Origin: Petrosia ficiformis
Taxonomy: Eukaryota > Porifera > Demospongiae > Haplosclerida > Petrosiidae
Assembly: GCA_947044365.1 (NCBI GenBank)
Contig: OX345636.1
Coordinates: 27,145,466 to 27,209,465, forward strand
Reading direction: 5' to 3'
DNA length: 64,000 nucleotides
The notes beneath the pieces were generated by a model. That model was not told the DNA's origin. It saw only the letters and a list, made by a program, of their open reading frames with translations, and did no database searches. Of the stretch, positions 49,101 through 62,583 are shown in pieces; position 1 is the first letter of the stretch; every line of letters starts with the position of its first letter. Both the position numbers and the translations under genes were made by a program.

Positions 49101-52100
49101 AGAAAGAGAATGAACCACCCCTAGCCAATTCTACACTTATAACTTCTCCACTTTTTTCTCCTCCACTGCCTCCATCTCCTCAGCCTTCCTTTACAAACAC
49201 TCCTCCACACCTACCCTCTCCTATCCTTTTTAATTCTCCTCCTCCTGCGATTACTATTCCACAACCCAATGTAGACACATCTGAACTGAAGACTATATTG
49301 CAAGGCTTTGAAAAGGTACTAATATATTGGCTATGATATGTAAAATTAATAGTATTGCTTTCAACTAATAGACTATGGAAGACCTATTGGACCTAAAACT
49401 TGCTCCAATTAATGTTAGGCTTGATAATTTGGAATCACATATCTCCTCAATAAGGAAAAGTATTGCAAGTCGCAAGAAGGAAAAACAGGTAATAGTTTAA
49501 TTGCATTCCATACTTCAATTAAGTGTATTATGTTTCATTATCTATCTGCATTTTTTTTCTGTTCTCTAGCAACAGTCACAGCCACTTAATGCATCTATAC
49601 AACAAGAATTACCAGGTAAGGCTAAATGAAATACCTGTTTTTTTTTAAATCTAATATTCTTTCTTTCCTAGTGCCTGATAATGTATTGGGAAGGTGGTTG
49701 GGGAATACTGTATCACACATCACTGAAGGCAAAAAAGTGTTTATTCAGTTAAAAACTCAAGAAAAGGCCACTAATTTGGACAGCATTCTTGCTTGTATTC
49801 CAGCAACCCCACAAAAACTGGCACTGAAGCTATTGGGTGCTGTGTTTACAGTAGAGGAGTTAGCCAGGTCCAATTGTACTAAAGTTGAAGGCCGGGACCT
49901 ACTTGATCCCAAAATTTTACATGGAATTAGATGTAAGTGCGTTGTACTAATAACATGGAGTTATGTATTATATATCTACTTCTATGGGCCAAATTGATTA
50001 CAGTTACCCACTACATGACAAAGTAAAAGAGGATGAATGTTGGAGTGAAATAGTTAAAAAAAATTTTAACCTGAAGTGCAGAGACTGCAGAAAGAAAACC
50101 AGACCTGCATGATTATATATTATAAAAATTATTAATTTTTACACAATTTTAACGAAGTAAAAAAAAAAAGTTTCATTGTTGATAAGTATAACACGCAATG
50201 TGTAGACGTCTGTTGTGTGTGTGTAATATTTTTTTAAAGCAATAATGTTAGCTGTAAACAGCGTTGCACTCCTTGCTTTAACTATATAATACATATATCA
50301 TTATATACTAATACAAAGTCGTACGATTCTCACTTCTTCGTGATACAGTATATTTATACTTCTTATAAAAATCGTTCGACAATTCATCTTTATATCGTAC
50401 TGTTTACAGTTCGCTCCAACTTACTGCTCTCCTCAGACATCATATCATTCAGCAAGTTCCATAATTGATTCCTCGACAACAATTTTGTTCACAGTCTAAA
50501 AATAACTTTGTTCAGTTAGCGCTTCGACACCTCTCTCGTCCTATCTCGTTAGTGATATCACGGGGTGTGGCGGGATGTGGTTTATTTACCGCGATATGCA
50601 ACGGGAAACCGCTATTGATATCCCGCAGGAATATCGCGAGATATTCACAGAAAACTGCGGGTTCCCTTAGACATTTTCACACGGGTAGAACAACAGTAGA
50701 ATAGTAACTAATTTTATTCATTTTGTCCAAACTGGATTAACGAAACTAGTAATTCAAATTGAATATTATAAAGATTGCACACTGAATTGTTTAAATGTTT
50801 ATAACAACAGCATCAATATAACACTTAATTATTAATGTAACTAATGAGAATACAAGTCTAGAAAGTCTACAACACAGAACAAGAAACATCTCTACTGATC
50901 TGTTATTTCAATAATCATTTCATATGTTCAGTTTACGTGAATGTGTAAACATTTTAAGAATATTTGAATATATTTGAATACTCAATATGAATATTCATAC
51001 TTTGAATATTATGTGTAATGTATAGAGCTGTCAGGTGAACAGAAATACATGTACAATAGTGTTATGATTGCACAGTAGATGAAAGAATCTGGAATAGGCT
51101 CACATACTAGCCAGATTACACAATTAACTATGTATTAGACAACGGAAACAGACAACAACATTAAGGCTTATTATATAATCATAGTAACAAATACAAGTTC
51201 ATTGCTCTACTTGTTATTGCCACAACAAATACTAGAACAACATGAAATCTATCAACACACTTTTACATGTGTATGTTCATTAATTGTATTCATGATATTA
51301 ATGCATTTGTTTATGAGTGATACAATACATTTTATAATATATTATTATATTTATTAAGACTAAAATAACAAATGAATATTCTGGAATATTTGTGTGAACT
51401 ATCCAATAAAAATAAATACATGTATTTGTTTACCTGATCCACTGCATGAATATCTGCTCCATGAGATATTAGTAGACTAAGAGTATCAGTATTACCACTC
51501 TGAGAAGCAATATGTAAGGCTGTCCGTTTATTCTATAGGAGATAAAATTCATCATATAAATGTGAGAGAATCTGGCTTTATTCATAAATTTAAAGATTAT
51601 ATGATCACTGAATAGACACATACACTAGCTCAATGACACTATTATATTTAACTATGTATTACACAATGGAAATAGATAAACAGCTCAAGGCCTATTATGT
51701 AAAAAATACAATTTCATTGTTCTACTTGTGCTCTGTACAACAAATAATCATTAAAACAACAGTTGAACTATCAACACACTTTTATATGATTATGTTCACT
51801 AATTAGATTAAGTACACGTCTTGTGTTTAGATATTATTACATTTGTTTATGAGTGATACAATACACTTTATAGTATATTATCATAATTATTTATACAAAA
51901 GAATATACAAATATAGGAATATTTGTGTGAACTATCAAATAAAAATATATACATGTATTTGTTTACCTTATCCACTGTATGAATATCTCCTCCATGAGAT
52001 ATTAGCAGACTAAGAGTATCAGTATTACCACTCTGAGAAGCAATATGTAAGGCTGTCTGTTTATTCTATAGGAGATAAAATTCATCATATAAATGTGAAA

Positions 52101-55100
52101 TATCTGGTTTTATTAAAGAGCATTTGTGTGATCACTGAATAGACACACATGCTAGCTGAATGATACCATTATATACCATTATAGTTAATGGTATATAATG
52201 GTATCATTCCGCTAGCATGTGTGTCTATTCAGTGATCACACAAATGCTCTTTAATAAAACCAGATATTTCACATTTATATGATTATGTTCACTAATTAGA
52301 TTAAGTACACGTCTTGTGTTTAGATATTATTACATTTGTTTATGAGTGACACAATACATTTTATAGTAGGGTTGGGCAATAATTCAATATATCATATACA
52401 TCATAATATTATTGCTTCAATGTAATCGTATCACATGGTTTTGTTCTGCCAGATTATTGCATTGGCAAATTAGTGTTTTTACAGCAAATAATTAATAGTT
52501 ATAATAATTATTATTATTATTATGCTGTTGAAAAATACTACAAAACGTAATCTTGAGCTCTATGCTCTCAAAACAAGGATCAGAGGTGTCATCTTCTAAC
52601 AAATGAGCCGATTTTTACTATCAAGGACAGTATCAATGATTAGTTTCAATATTGCACTTTAGGGAATAATCAAATAACTTAATTTTCAATATTGCCCAAC
52701 ACTATTCTATAGTATGCAGTGGAACCATCTATTCCTGACACCCTTGGGACAAATATGTGTCGTGATTACAGGGGTGTCGTTAATTCAGTGGTGAATTTAT
52801 ATCATAAAGCACAGTTTGGGGCACTTGTAATACAGGAGAGTCCTCATTTCAGGATGTTCTCAATAGAGGGGTTTCACTGTATTATTATTTTATTGGAATA
52901 TTTGTCAATATTGGAATATTTGTATGAGCTGTCAGATGAACAAAAATACATGTACAATACATATTAAAATTTTTTGCCTAGGTTATATAATAGATTATAT
53001 TGATAAATGTACTAAACTGTATACAATACATTATGATCTAAAAACATTTATGATAACAACTACAAGTAAGAATATTATATATAAAAATATTTGTGAATTC
53101 AAATAACAACTACTACTCACATAATAACAAAAGGTTGATTTAGCACCATTCATTAGCAATCCTTCAATATCATCAGCATAGTTCATTATCACTGCTGCAT
53201 ACAAAGCTTCATCCTGTATCAATACATGGTATTAGGTAATATTATTATATTAATATATTATTAATACACTTAGTTATTATGATTACTTCAACAGTTGATA
53301 ATGTATTTAATATTACATTTATGTGTTACCTGTCGTAATATAATTAACATTTAATAACTATTGTTTAGAATAGTGTAGAGTGTGAGACTCAATCCTCATA
53401 CTAAAGGTAATATTGTATATAGGAGTATTGTATAATCAAAATCACAAATACTGTAGTTATAATTAATAATAAAGAGTTGTGTGTAGATTATATGTAAAGT
53501 AGTTACTGGTTATTATGTGAACTTGTGTATATATTATCTTGGTAGATATTGCCCAAACAAGAAACAGGAAACATTCATTTTCAAGGAAGTGTTAGTACTA
53601 TAGTTGGGTTTACATTGTGACATATCTTTATAATAATTATTAGTATGATGACATGTGATATAAATAAAACAGATCATGGAAGCTCAAATATGATATTAAG
53701 GAAGTTATAACATTTGAAATATTTGTGAAATAATGACATTGTGTATGAAAAATATATAAATTTGTTAATAACAAGAGTAGTTCCTAATTTATTAGTTCTT
53801 GTAGCTATTGAGAGGCAAGAAATGGGAATATTGTGTAACTTTATGTAAAATGTAGCTTTGCTGTATTTCTGCTAAGCAATAAACTGAACAGTGACTATCA
53901 AATGAATGATTATGAGAATACATTTTCTTCATAATTATATCACATGTATACAAGTCTTTTAGGTATAATTATAATAATATTATAATAATTATTATAGACT
54001 TACAAGATTTCGTAATTTTACATTGCCTCCCTTCATAATACACTTTTCAATATCTTCATGATTATTTTTAGCAAGTGCTTCAATTAGTGCTTTATCCTAA
54101 AATAATATATATATTAATTATATATAATATTATTATGACAGTTTATATAGTGAATAAAGGAATCAACTATATAACATTAATGATTATTATTATTAATAAC
54201 ATGATGTATAGATTATAATGAACATGATGAATGTATTATTAAATTTGTATAACTTGTATTATTTAATTTATATTGGTAAACAGTTATATTTATGATTCTT
54301 ATATTAATAGCTACATAATTATAGACATAGATGTTTAACAGTCCTGACTTGAAGTATTGAAAATATTTATTACTAATGTATGTCTGTTATATATTGTACA
54401 TATACTAGTTTATAGGAGTGTAGTCATGATTTAGATGTACATAATTGTGTCATTCTTAAAAAATGTATTTAATCAGAGACAATATTCTAAATGCATAATT
54501 TAATTATGTTTTATGTACCTTCATTTGTTGTTTTTCAAGAGCCTTGGCTACCTCATCTCCTTTAGCTATGTCAAGAGGTGTGTTTCCCATCTGTAATAAT
54601 AATTAATAATGTAATAAATCACTCATCATTATCAATCACAACAATAATGAATATAATTAGAAGGTCACATATTAGTTTGTGATGGGTCACTGGGACATCT
54701 GCATACATTAGGTTTTGTGTGGTGACTACATTTACTTATTGTGAATATTCACTTGAGTACAGATGAGTAAAACTGGATTTTAAAATACACAAAAATCCTT
54801 CCGAATAATAATTATAATGATCTTGATAGTAATCATAAGGATAATGTTTATTCATAGATTTTGTTATAATCTAAACTAATTATATGTTTCTTTTACATTT
54901 GCTAAAGGACAATTATCAATTTACCATATAACTATTCTTATACACATCATTGTAATTTTACTGATGAGATATAATTATAATGTATTGTTGTAGATATTAA
55001 TAGTCATTGTAAGTAGTAGACAAACAAATAAATACAATAATGTCATATCTTTACTGACAAATGGGAACTTTGACCAAAACAGATATTAATCATTATAATA

Positions 55101-58100
55101 ATATAATTATGTTAATAATATGTCACATGAACATGTAATTATATACAATACATCATTTGTTTACCATATTCACTGTATGAACAGCTCCACCATGTGCTAG
55201 TATTATGTTAACAATATCAACATTACCCCTCCTAGAAGCATCATGTAAGGGAGTGTCTCCCCACTACAAGAAGTAAAAGTAACTGTATAAGTTATTACTA
55301 CTAATATTAATATAAATTATAAAATATAAATTATGAATATAATACTTATTGTTTAATAACAGTGTTGAATTCATCTACTTTCCCCACTCACTACATAATA
55401 TGAAATATCATTAGTAGAAATAAGTACAGGAGAAATTTATACTTTAGTTCAAATCATGTGTCTAATTACAAAACTGTTCTACTTGTTGAAGTTATATCTT
55501 TTGTTAATAATATTTATAATAGTGAGTGGATGGAAATTGTATTTAAAACTATTAACATGTTTGTTGATGTTATATTATAATTGTTATTATTATTATAGTT
55601 GTATTGATGATATATTATTATGTATACACAATTGTGTATCATGTTATTATGATTATATTTCATTAGTATAATATACTTACCATGTCCCTTAAATGGACAT
55701 CGCCACCATATGATATCAAGAGATTAAGTATCTCAATATTCCTTTCCTGAACAGCATAATGTAAAGATGTCTTCTGTTATAAGTAATAAAATATAATATA
55801 AACTAACTTTGTATTAATTATTATACACTTGTGTATTAATATTATAATAATTTTAATATGTAAATTATAATTTATAATAATTAATGAATACTTATAAACA
55901 CATGTAAATTATATAATTATAAGTGTATAATTTACAAACCTCATATGTGTGGTGACTGTTCGGATTAGCATTGTTTTTAAGCAATTTTTCAACATCCCTA
56001 ATATTATTCCTCTCAACTGCTCTATACAGTTCTTCATCCTATAGTTTAGTATATATTTCATTAAAATACAAATAATATATTATAATATTATTACACATAC
56101 TAGTTTCTCTTGTTCATCTGTTTTCTTTGAATCATCCAAAACTGTAGAAATAATGATAATTAATTAGTAAAATAATAATAATTTTTTTTGTGAGATGACT
56201 GACATTGAGAATTTAAGCAGCTTATCACAGGATTTTTAACAAACTAGAATATTACTCCTCAGTCACATGATAAATGATTAAATCATTGATTTAATACATA
56301 TCAAGCACATATAAGCACAGAGAGATAAAACATAACTAAGGAGCACATAATGACATGGACCGGAATGCACAATTTCATTTCTACATTTTGGCCACCGTTT
56401 ACTTTCAGTGCCCCAAACTTGGCTCCTTTTTTTTACATGGAATACTACTTCTGCCAACTTGCTTACCAGGACTCGAAAGTCTCGAAGCGCTTTGTAGGAC
56501 TAATTGAAATCAGTGTCCTCCCTCCTTTGACTGCAACTGGGGTAAACAAAATGACCCCAATGCAAGTTGGTACCAGCTACTCTGAGGAAATCGGGTTTTA
56601 CAGCAATGAAAATGTCTCAGCTACCCACCAGATTGCATGGGTGGGGCCACTAAATCCTCAAATTGCATGGACACGCTCTCTTTAAAATTCCCCCTGTACT
56701 CCTTATTTAGGCCAAAGGGTGAGCGAAAAACCATCAACTTTGTTGTCATTTTCATGCCCTTATCCCTGACACCAATTACATACATTTGGAGTGTTTGGTA
56801 ATGCTAGGAATGCACTCTGAACTGCATAGGGGTCAAACGTTACATATATGTGACATCAGTCCTCTAGGGGTCAATGAGCAAACATTTTGATATATAAATG
56901 ACAACAAATACTATTATATAATGTCAAATGATACCAAATGACTAGGGGCTATACACACTTTGATTATGACTAGTTGACACACAAGAAATGTTTTTAACAG
57001 CTCTATAGGTTTAACTAATTAATCAACTAATCAGACTAGTTATTAAGGCTAGCGCTTTGCTATCAAACAAATTTGATAGTGACACAGTAGTTATCTAACA
57101 AATTATTATTCTGTATGAAACATCATAACAATGATAATTATAATATAATACATAATATGTATACTTCTTACTTGTTTCTTGTTCTTTAGTTTTTGGTTGC
57201 ATATATTCATCTTTTTGCTTGCCTTGGATTGTGTCATTATCACTTGTTTCTTGTGACCTCTCATCATCTAATTGGGATGTTTTCTGTGATTTCTCAATGG
57301 CTGAAAAATACATTTTAATTATAAATGATATATTTATAGTATGATCATGTCATTATTAATATAAATTTACAATTGTGGTCACATGATGATGTCATCATTA
57401 CATCATAATAATACAGTAACCTGATTATATAATACACATCTATGAATAGTAATTATAAATTCATCCCTCTTTTTAAAATGTATAATACACATTATAAAGT
57501 ATGTAGATTTCCTACTGGATCTGTATAGCCTCTCTGATATAAAATTCTCATCACTACTGGTATAGGAAATGATTATCAACAAATATTTGTTAATATAAAC
57601 AGTTAAGCTATTTCCTGCAGTTTGTTACTGAATGGTTTTGTAAAATTGTTATATATATATCTTGGCAGGTGTATGATGTACTCTGAAGTGGTTATACTAT
57701 GAAAGAGTTTATCATACTTGATCCTTGTTCTTTGAACCTCAAGGTACTCAATTCTTTTGCCATTCCTTTGTTAAGATCCAACTGTAGTGTATACTTTCTT
57801 GTCAAAATGGACTCTGCCAACATTAAAACATATAAGACATGATACTTACATGTATTGTAGACTAGAGCATATGTTCTACTACATGCCACCCCCATTAATT
57901 AACCAACCCTAGTGATGGCAATGCTAACGAATTTGTTATTGATACAATACTGATATTTTCATCTCTAGTATTGAATATATCGATATTTTCAATAATTATA
58001 ATATTGTCAATTACCAAAACATGTGAAACAAGAAGTAAAAACAACAATTTTACTATAAATACTTAAATTATCATCAGATGTTCATGAATTTAACATTAGA

Positions 58101-61100
58101 TTCAAAATAAGAGAAGAGAGTCTCAGAGACAAAAATGTTCATAATACAGTAAAGTAAAATTAAATTTAGTAAAGTAGGTTTGGTTTAATTACGTCATACA
58201 ATATTGATATCATAGGATGCACAATTTGATCAATACTCTAAAATAATGAAAGTATCTATTGACACTTCTCTTATATATATATCACCCATCACTAACCAAA
58301 TTAATGAGAATTATATAAAATACTCTTTTACTAAATGTATAGGTGTCTTATATAATTATGTCTTTTTAATTGTACAAATTAATGTTTAAAATTATAATAA
58401 TGGAATTAACCTTCTTCATGTGCCTTTTGAAGTTCCTCATTCAACTGTCTAATATGTTCATCCTTTTTTCCAAGTTGTGCAGTCATCTCCCTCAACCTCT
58501 TCTCAGCTATTTCCGCTGCATTTGTCATTTCCTGAAAGCTCTTATCAGCTAATTGTAAATTCTGTGTGGCTGAAAGGAAAATATACTTTAGACTTCATGA
58601 ATAATTGCTTTCCAAGAGGTTGATATATATGTCTGTGTCAGTTACATGAGTATGCATTGTATACATACATGTATTTAAGGAAGTTGAGTCATTCCAGGTG
58701 GCTCAGTCAATTAATGGGGGTGGTGTGCAAAAAATGCGTTCTTCAGCTACAGACCAGCAGGAAGAGTCAGAAAAAAGAATGTAAAACTGCAACTATTACT
58801 AATAAATATTGTATATAGCAGAGAAGCTGTATAAAGATGATGCAAGAATCTGTAACAAGTAAGTATCATAAGTTGTTGAGTTTCAGACATGGGTAGTAAC
58901 CATTTAGAACCTTGAAAGAGTACTTCAGTTTCTATGCACGTAGACTGCAGTTAAATCTTAATTCTTTTGGGTCCAGTTTTCAACTCATCAGAAAGGTAGA
59001 GACACTAGTGCTATAAGCAATGACTGATACATAGTCATCACAAAGCAGTTATATGGATACATTTTTTCCCATTATACAGTGTACCTTGTTATAAATGTCG
59101 TTGCTTTGGCAGATTATTCAAGGGAAGTAACTAGCTTACTAAACAAAGTTTTGAACCTTGCAGTCATAGTATTAATACATATCATATAAGCATATACGGT
59201 ACATTCCAAAAAAAAAATGCTATGTACAGTAGGGTAGTGCGTCAGTAGTACGCAACGAATTACAGATGAAGAAAGCAGCATACTTCGTAGGTAGTACGCA
59301 GTACTGTGCTGCGCAGCGCACTAGTAAATTTGTCTAGGAATAATCAAATTGCGCATGCGCAGTAATCCATGTTCATTAGCGGTTTTGTCGTGTGAAAATG
59401 GTGTACAGTACTTATAAGCAGCAAAGAGCCCTCTACTTTTCTTCTCTGGGGTATAAATCTACGACTATTGTTTCACTTTTGAGAGAAGAAGGATTAACTG
59501 TGAGCAGGAGTGGCGTAGCAAGACGTTTGAGTAAGTACAGATAAACTGGTAGCATAAGGCGTCGTCCTGGTTCTGCACGTCCAACAAAGCTTCAAAAACT
59601 GATGGTTGATAAGGAACATCCACTGTCCCTACAAACAATTTTAAGGTCTCGTAGCAAGCTTGGATGGATTTTCCGTGGTAGTGCCTACTGCCAACTAATA
59701 AGAGAGGCTAACAAGGTCAAGAGACTAGAATGGGCTCAGAAACATTTACAAACAGTCCTACGAAATGAATTTACAGACGTGGTATGTACCGATGAATGTA
59801 CAATTATGTTAGAATGCCACAGACGTTTTTTGTTGCAGGATGAAAGGGATTCAACCAAAGCCTAAGCCAAGGTATTTGACAATAATTACAGATAATTGTA
59901 TATCGATATAAATTATGTATATATATATATAAATATGTTTATAATTATACATGTATAAAATTAATACAGTTTTCTCTTTTTTATCTCTTCTCCAGAGCTA
60001 AACATCCATGTAAAGTTCACATCTGGGCAGGCATTAGTTGGGAAGGGTAGGCAGTTGCCTACATTAGTGTGTTAGAAGCTGGATTAAAACCTTTCTTATC
60101 ATCAGCAATAAATGTTACTAAATTCATGCAGGACAATAATCCGAAGCATACTTCCAGGATAGTAGGTGGTTGGATGGATGACAACAATGTTAATTGGTGA
60201 AGAACTCCCCCTGAATCTCCCGATTTAAATCCAAAGTGAAACTTTTAGTTGTAGATTTATACTTCATCTTTCTCTCTCAACCAGCTTTTTTAAATGCCAC
60301 CAATTTTCAAGATTTACCTTTGTGCTATATATAAATAACAGTGTTGTTTTAGTTAACTATAAACATGAAGACAAAATTTCCAGCACACTCACCACACTGT
60401 CCACACTTACTATATGCATGCGCAAATATGAGCCATGCCTACTATTTTATAAAATTGGTCACATACTTTCAGAGATTGGAACAACTTTAAAACGTACTAT
60501 TGCAGACTAGGAGCAACGTCAAAGCATTATAGTGTTTTCAGGGTCAAAAGTTTGTAATACAGCCGTCCATCGACGTCGCTCCAAGCCAAGGGTGTGGCTC
60601 GCCAGACTAATGTCAAAATGCATGCAATAAGCTTTAACTACTGCTGCGTGTGTAATTCTCAACACCTTATGCTGCGAGAGTAAACCACTTTAGACAAAGT
60701 AGCTATGCTGCTGAATATAGACTGCAAACATCATCCAATGCCAGCCACACCCTCTATTGCAATTAATAATAAAGGTAGTACGTTTCAACGCAGTAATGGC
60801 TCACTGCGTTGCGTACTTCGGCGGTAGTGTGGTCTAGTACTGCGCAGCAGTTGAGCAAAGTTGCGGAGTAATTACCTCTACTCTACGTAGCTTTTTTTAT
60901 GGACTATACCGTATAATATATTTATAATAATAAATACACGTATATAAATAGGAAATGGTTAGGAAACTTCATTTATTAGCATCATTTCAATGTAAATAGC
61001 ACTCATCAGTAATGTACTGTATTATTGTCAGCAAATAAAAACGAATATCATCATGTAATACATTTTATTACATTGTTTTATAGGACAAATTTGAGGTGCC

Positions 61101-62096
61101 TATTTACTAAATTGTACATGAAGTATGATACATTGCAAAACATTATCATATCATTGATCTTTAATTACATGTACCTGGTGTCTCTAAGAAATGACTGATG
61201 AATATTTTTCTTGTATTGCAATCTATTCCAGTCAGTGTTAAAGGACATCTAAAATGGGGCTTAGGATTACATGATGAATCAGCCCACACAGTAAACACAC
61301 AACATGGAGGGTCAGGGATGTTATTTGATTCAAAAAGATCAGCATCTGTCTTCATGATCTGTACATAAAAATCATTGCAGTGTGAAATATAAATGAATAT
61401 GTAGACAGTAACATTAATCTGCAAACAGTACTGATATACATTTAATGTTTGCTCATGCAAAGGAACTGAGCGTGATATATTCCAGTAAAATGGCAATAGA
61501 GAAGTTCCTTGACATGTTTTTACAGGCTTTCTAGGCTGGTAGAGAACAGATTGAACAACAAAGGCACAATGTCTCAGTTGTCCAATTATATACATTTGAC
61601 TAAGTATAGCAAAATAGTGATCAATAATACATGGTATTTTAATATAAACAAGTTATTTTCCAGAATATAAATCAAAATTTGGATTGTAAAACCCCCACTC
61701 ATTATAGCTGAATAATAGTTATTATAAAGCCTTAAAATACTGTATCACTATTTACCCTGAGAGGTTCCATATGAGGTTCAATACTCCATCCTACTTGTTC
61801 CATGTGTTCTATATTAAGTTCAATATATCCATTTACTGGGTCCAGGAAAGAAAATCTGATAATCTGATCTTCAACTGCATTAGGATGCTTTGCTAGGATA
61901 TACTTTTTAAAATATAATATATAATTAATGAAATGTAAAATACAATGTTTACTTACTTCTGACAATTTTTCTGTATTCTCTACAACGAGAAATCTCAATA
62001 GCCATCTGTTACTTCCTGTCTTCATATAATACGATATACCAGTGTATATCTCACCGTGTAATTCTATCATAGAAAATTAATTATTCAGTATAATGG

Positions 62097-62141
<45 letters not shown>

Positions 62142-62507
62142 AGCTAACAGCCACATCAAAGTTAATGACAGGTATTATATACGCGATATACACCCAACCA
62201 CATGGACCTATAATGATATTCATAATAGATTGCATCAGTCTGAGTATGTGTAGTGAAGCTGTAAATTCAAAAAAGTTGGAGACAAATGGAAAAAGGAGCG
62301 CAGAGCTGTAGATGTCAGGTGTACATGTTAGGTAAAGAATATATTATATATAGCATGGCTTCTCGTTGTGTATCAGCAATATCAGCCCTTCACCCCTCAA
62401 TAGCAGCCCTCCGCTTCACCTCGGGCTGCTATTTTGGTGTTCAGGTCTGATATTGCTGATACACACCTAAAAGTCATGTTATATATATTACATATATATT
62501 ATATATA

Positions 62508-62583
<76 letters not shown>

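Larger units (their letters stand above)
45399..50685. mobile_element. EnSpm/CACTA-like element with accessory BEN-domain gene
   Basis: The ends are inverted CCCGTGTGAAAATG / CATTTTCACACGGG, with TA directly outside both. A 2-bp TA duplication is therefore possible, though a longer one is not seen. Inside are a divergent gene pair: a decayed EnSpm-type transposase on the minus strand and a BEN-domain gene on the plus strand, separated by ~207 bp. The element lies in an intron of the ankyrin gene. Confidence 0.75.
34273..53213 (-). other. Ankyrin gene: module 2 (six exons, invaded by transposons)
   Basis: The exons encode DEALYAAVIMNYADDIEG (31), two nearly identical NKQ/NKR-TALHIASQSGNTDTLS repeats (33 each), DKNTPLHLACVYDKADVV (33), the half-repeat DGMTPFDIAEGDEV (24) and DKAVIEALSNNNHEDIEK (31). 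Order and lengths parallel module 1 with one repeat doubled. The introns after 51,434 and after 45,188 carry the EnSpm-like element and the nested hAT/gypsy cluster. Those insertions lie wholly in introns, so the reading frame is unaffected. Confidence 0.82.
56101..58569 (-). other. Ankyrin gene: second coiled coil and polar linker
   Basis: Exon 58,411-58,569 encodes a strong coiled coil (EIAEKRLREMTAQLGKKDEH and on). Exon 57,172-57,300 is a polar linker rich in Q, E, T, S and D (SQETSDNDT, KTKEQET). Exon 56,101-56,141 is short (41 nt) and leads into the first ankyrin exon. The two introns here are phase 1, and the last junction is phase 0. The 57.3-58.4 kb intron has a possible MITE. Confidence 0.8.

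Noticed and set aside
49872..49940. GTAAGT at 49,933 as the donor of BEN exon 5
   Set aside because: It breaks the frame of the last exon; GTGCGT four bases on keeps frame and the domain, so it was preferred, with some doubt.
45399..50685. Harbinger or Kolobok assignment for this element
   Set aside because: The transposase blocks fit EnSpm/CMC better in my recollection, though the ends are not classical CACTA; the class remains open.
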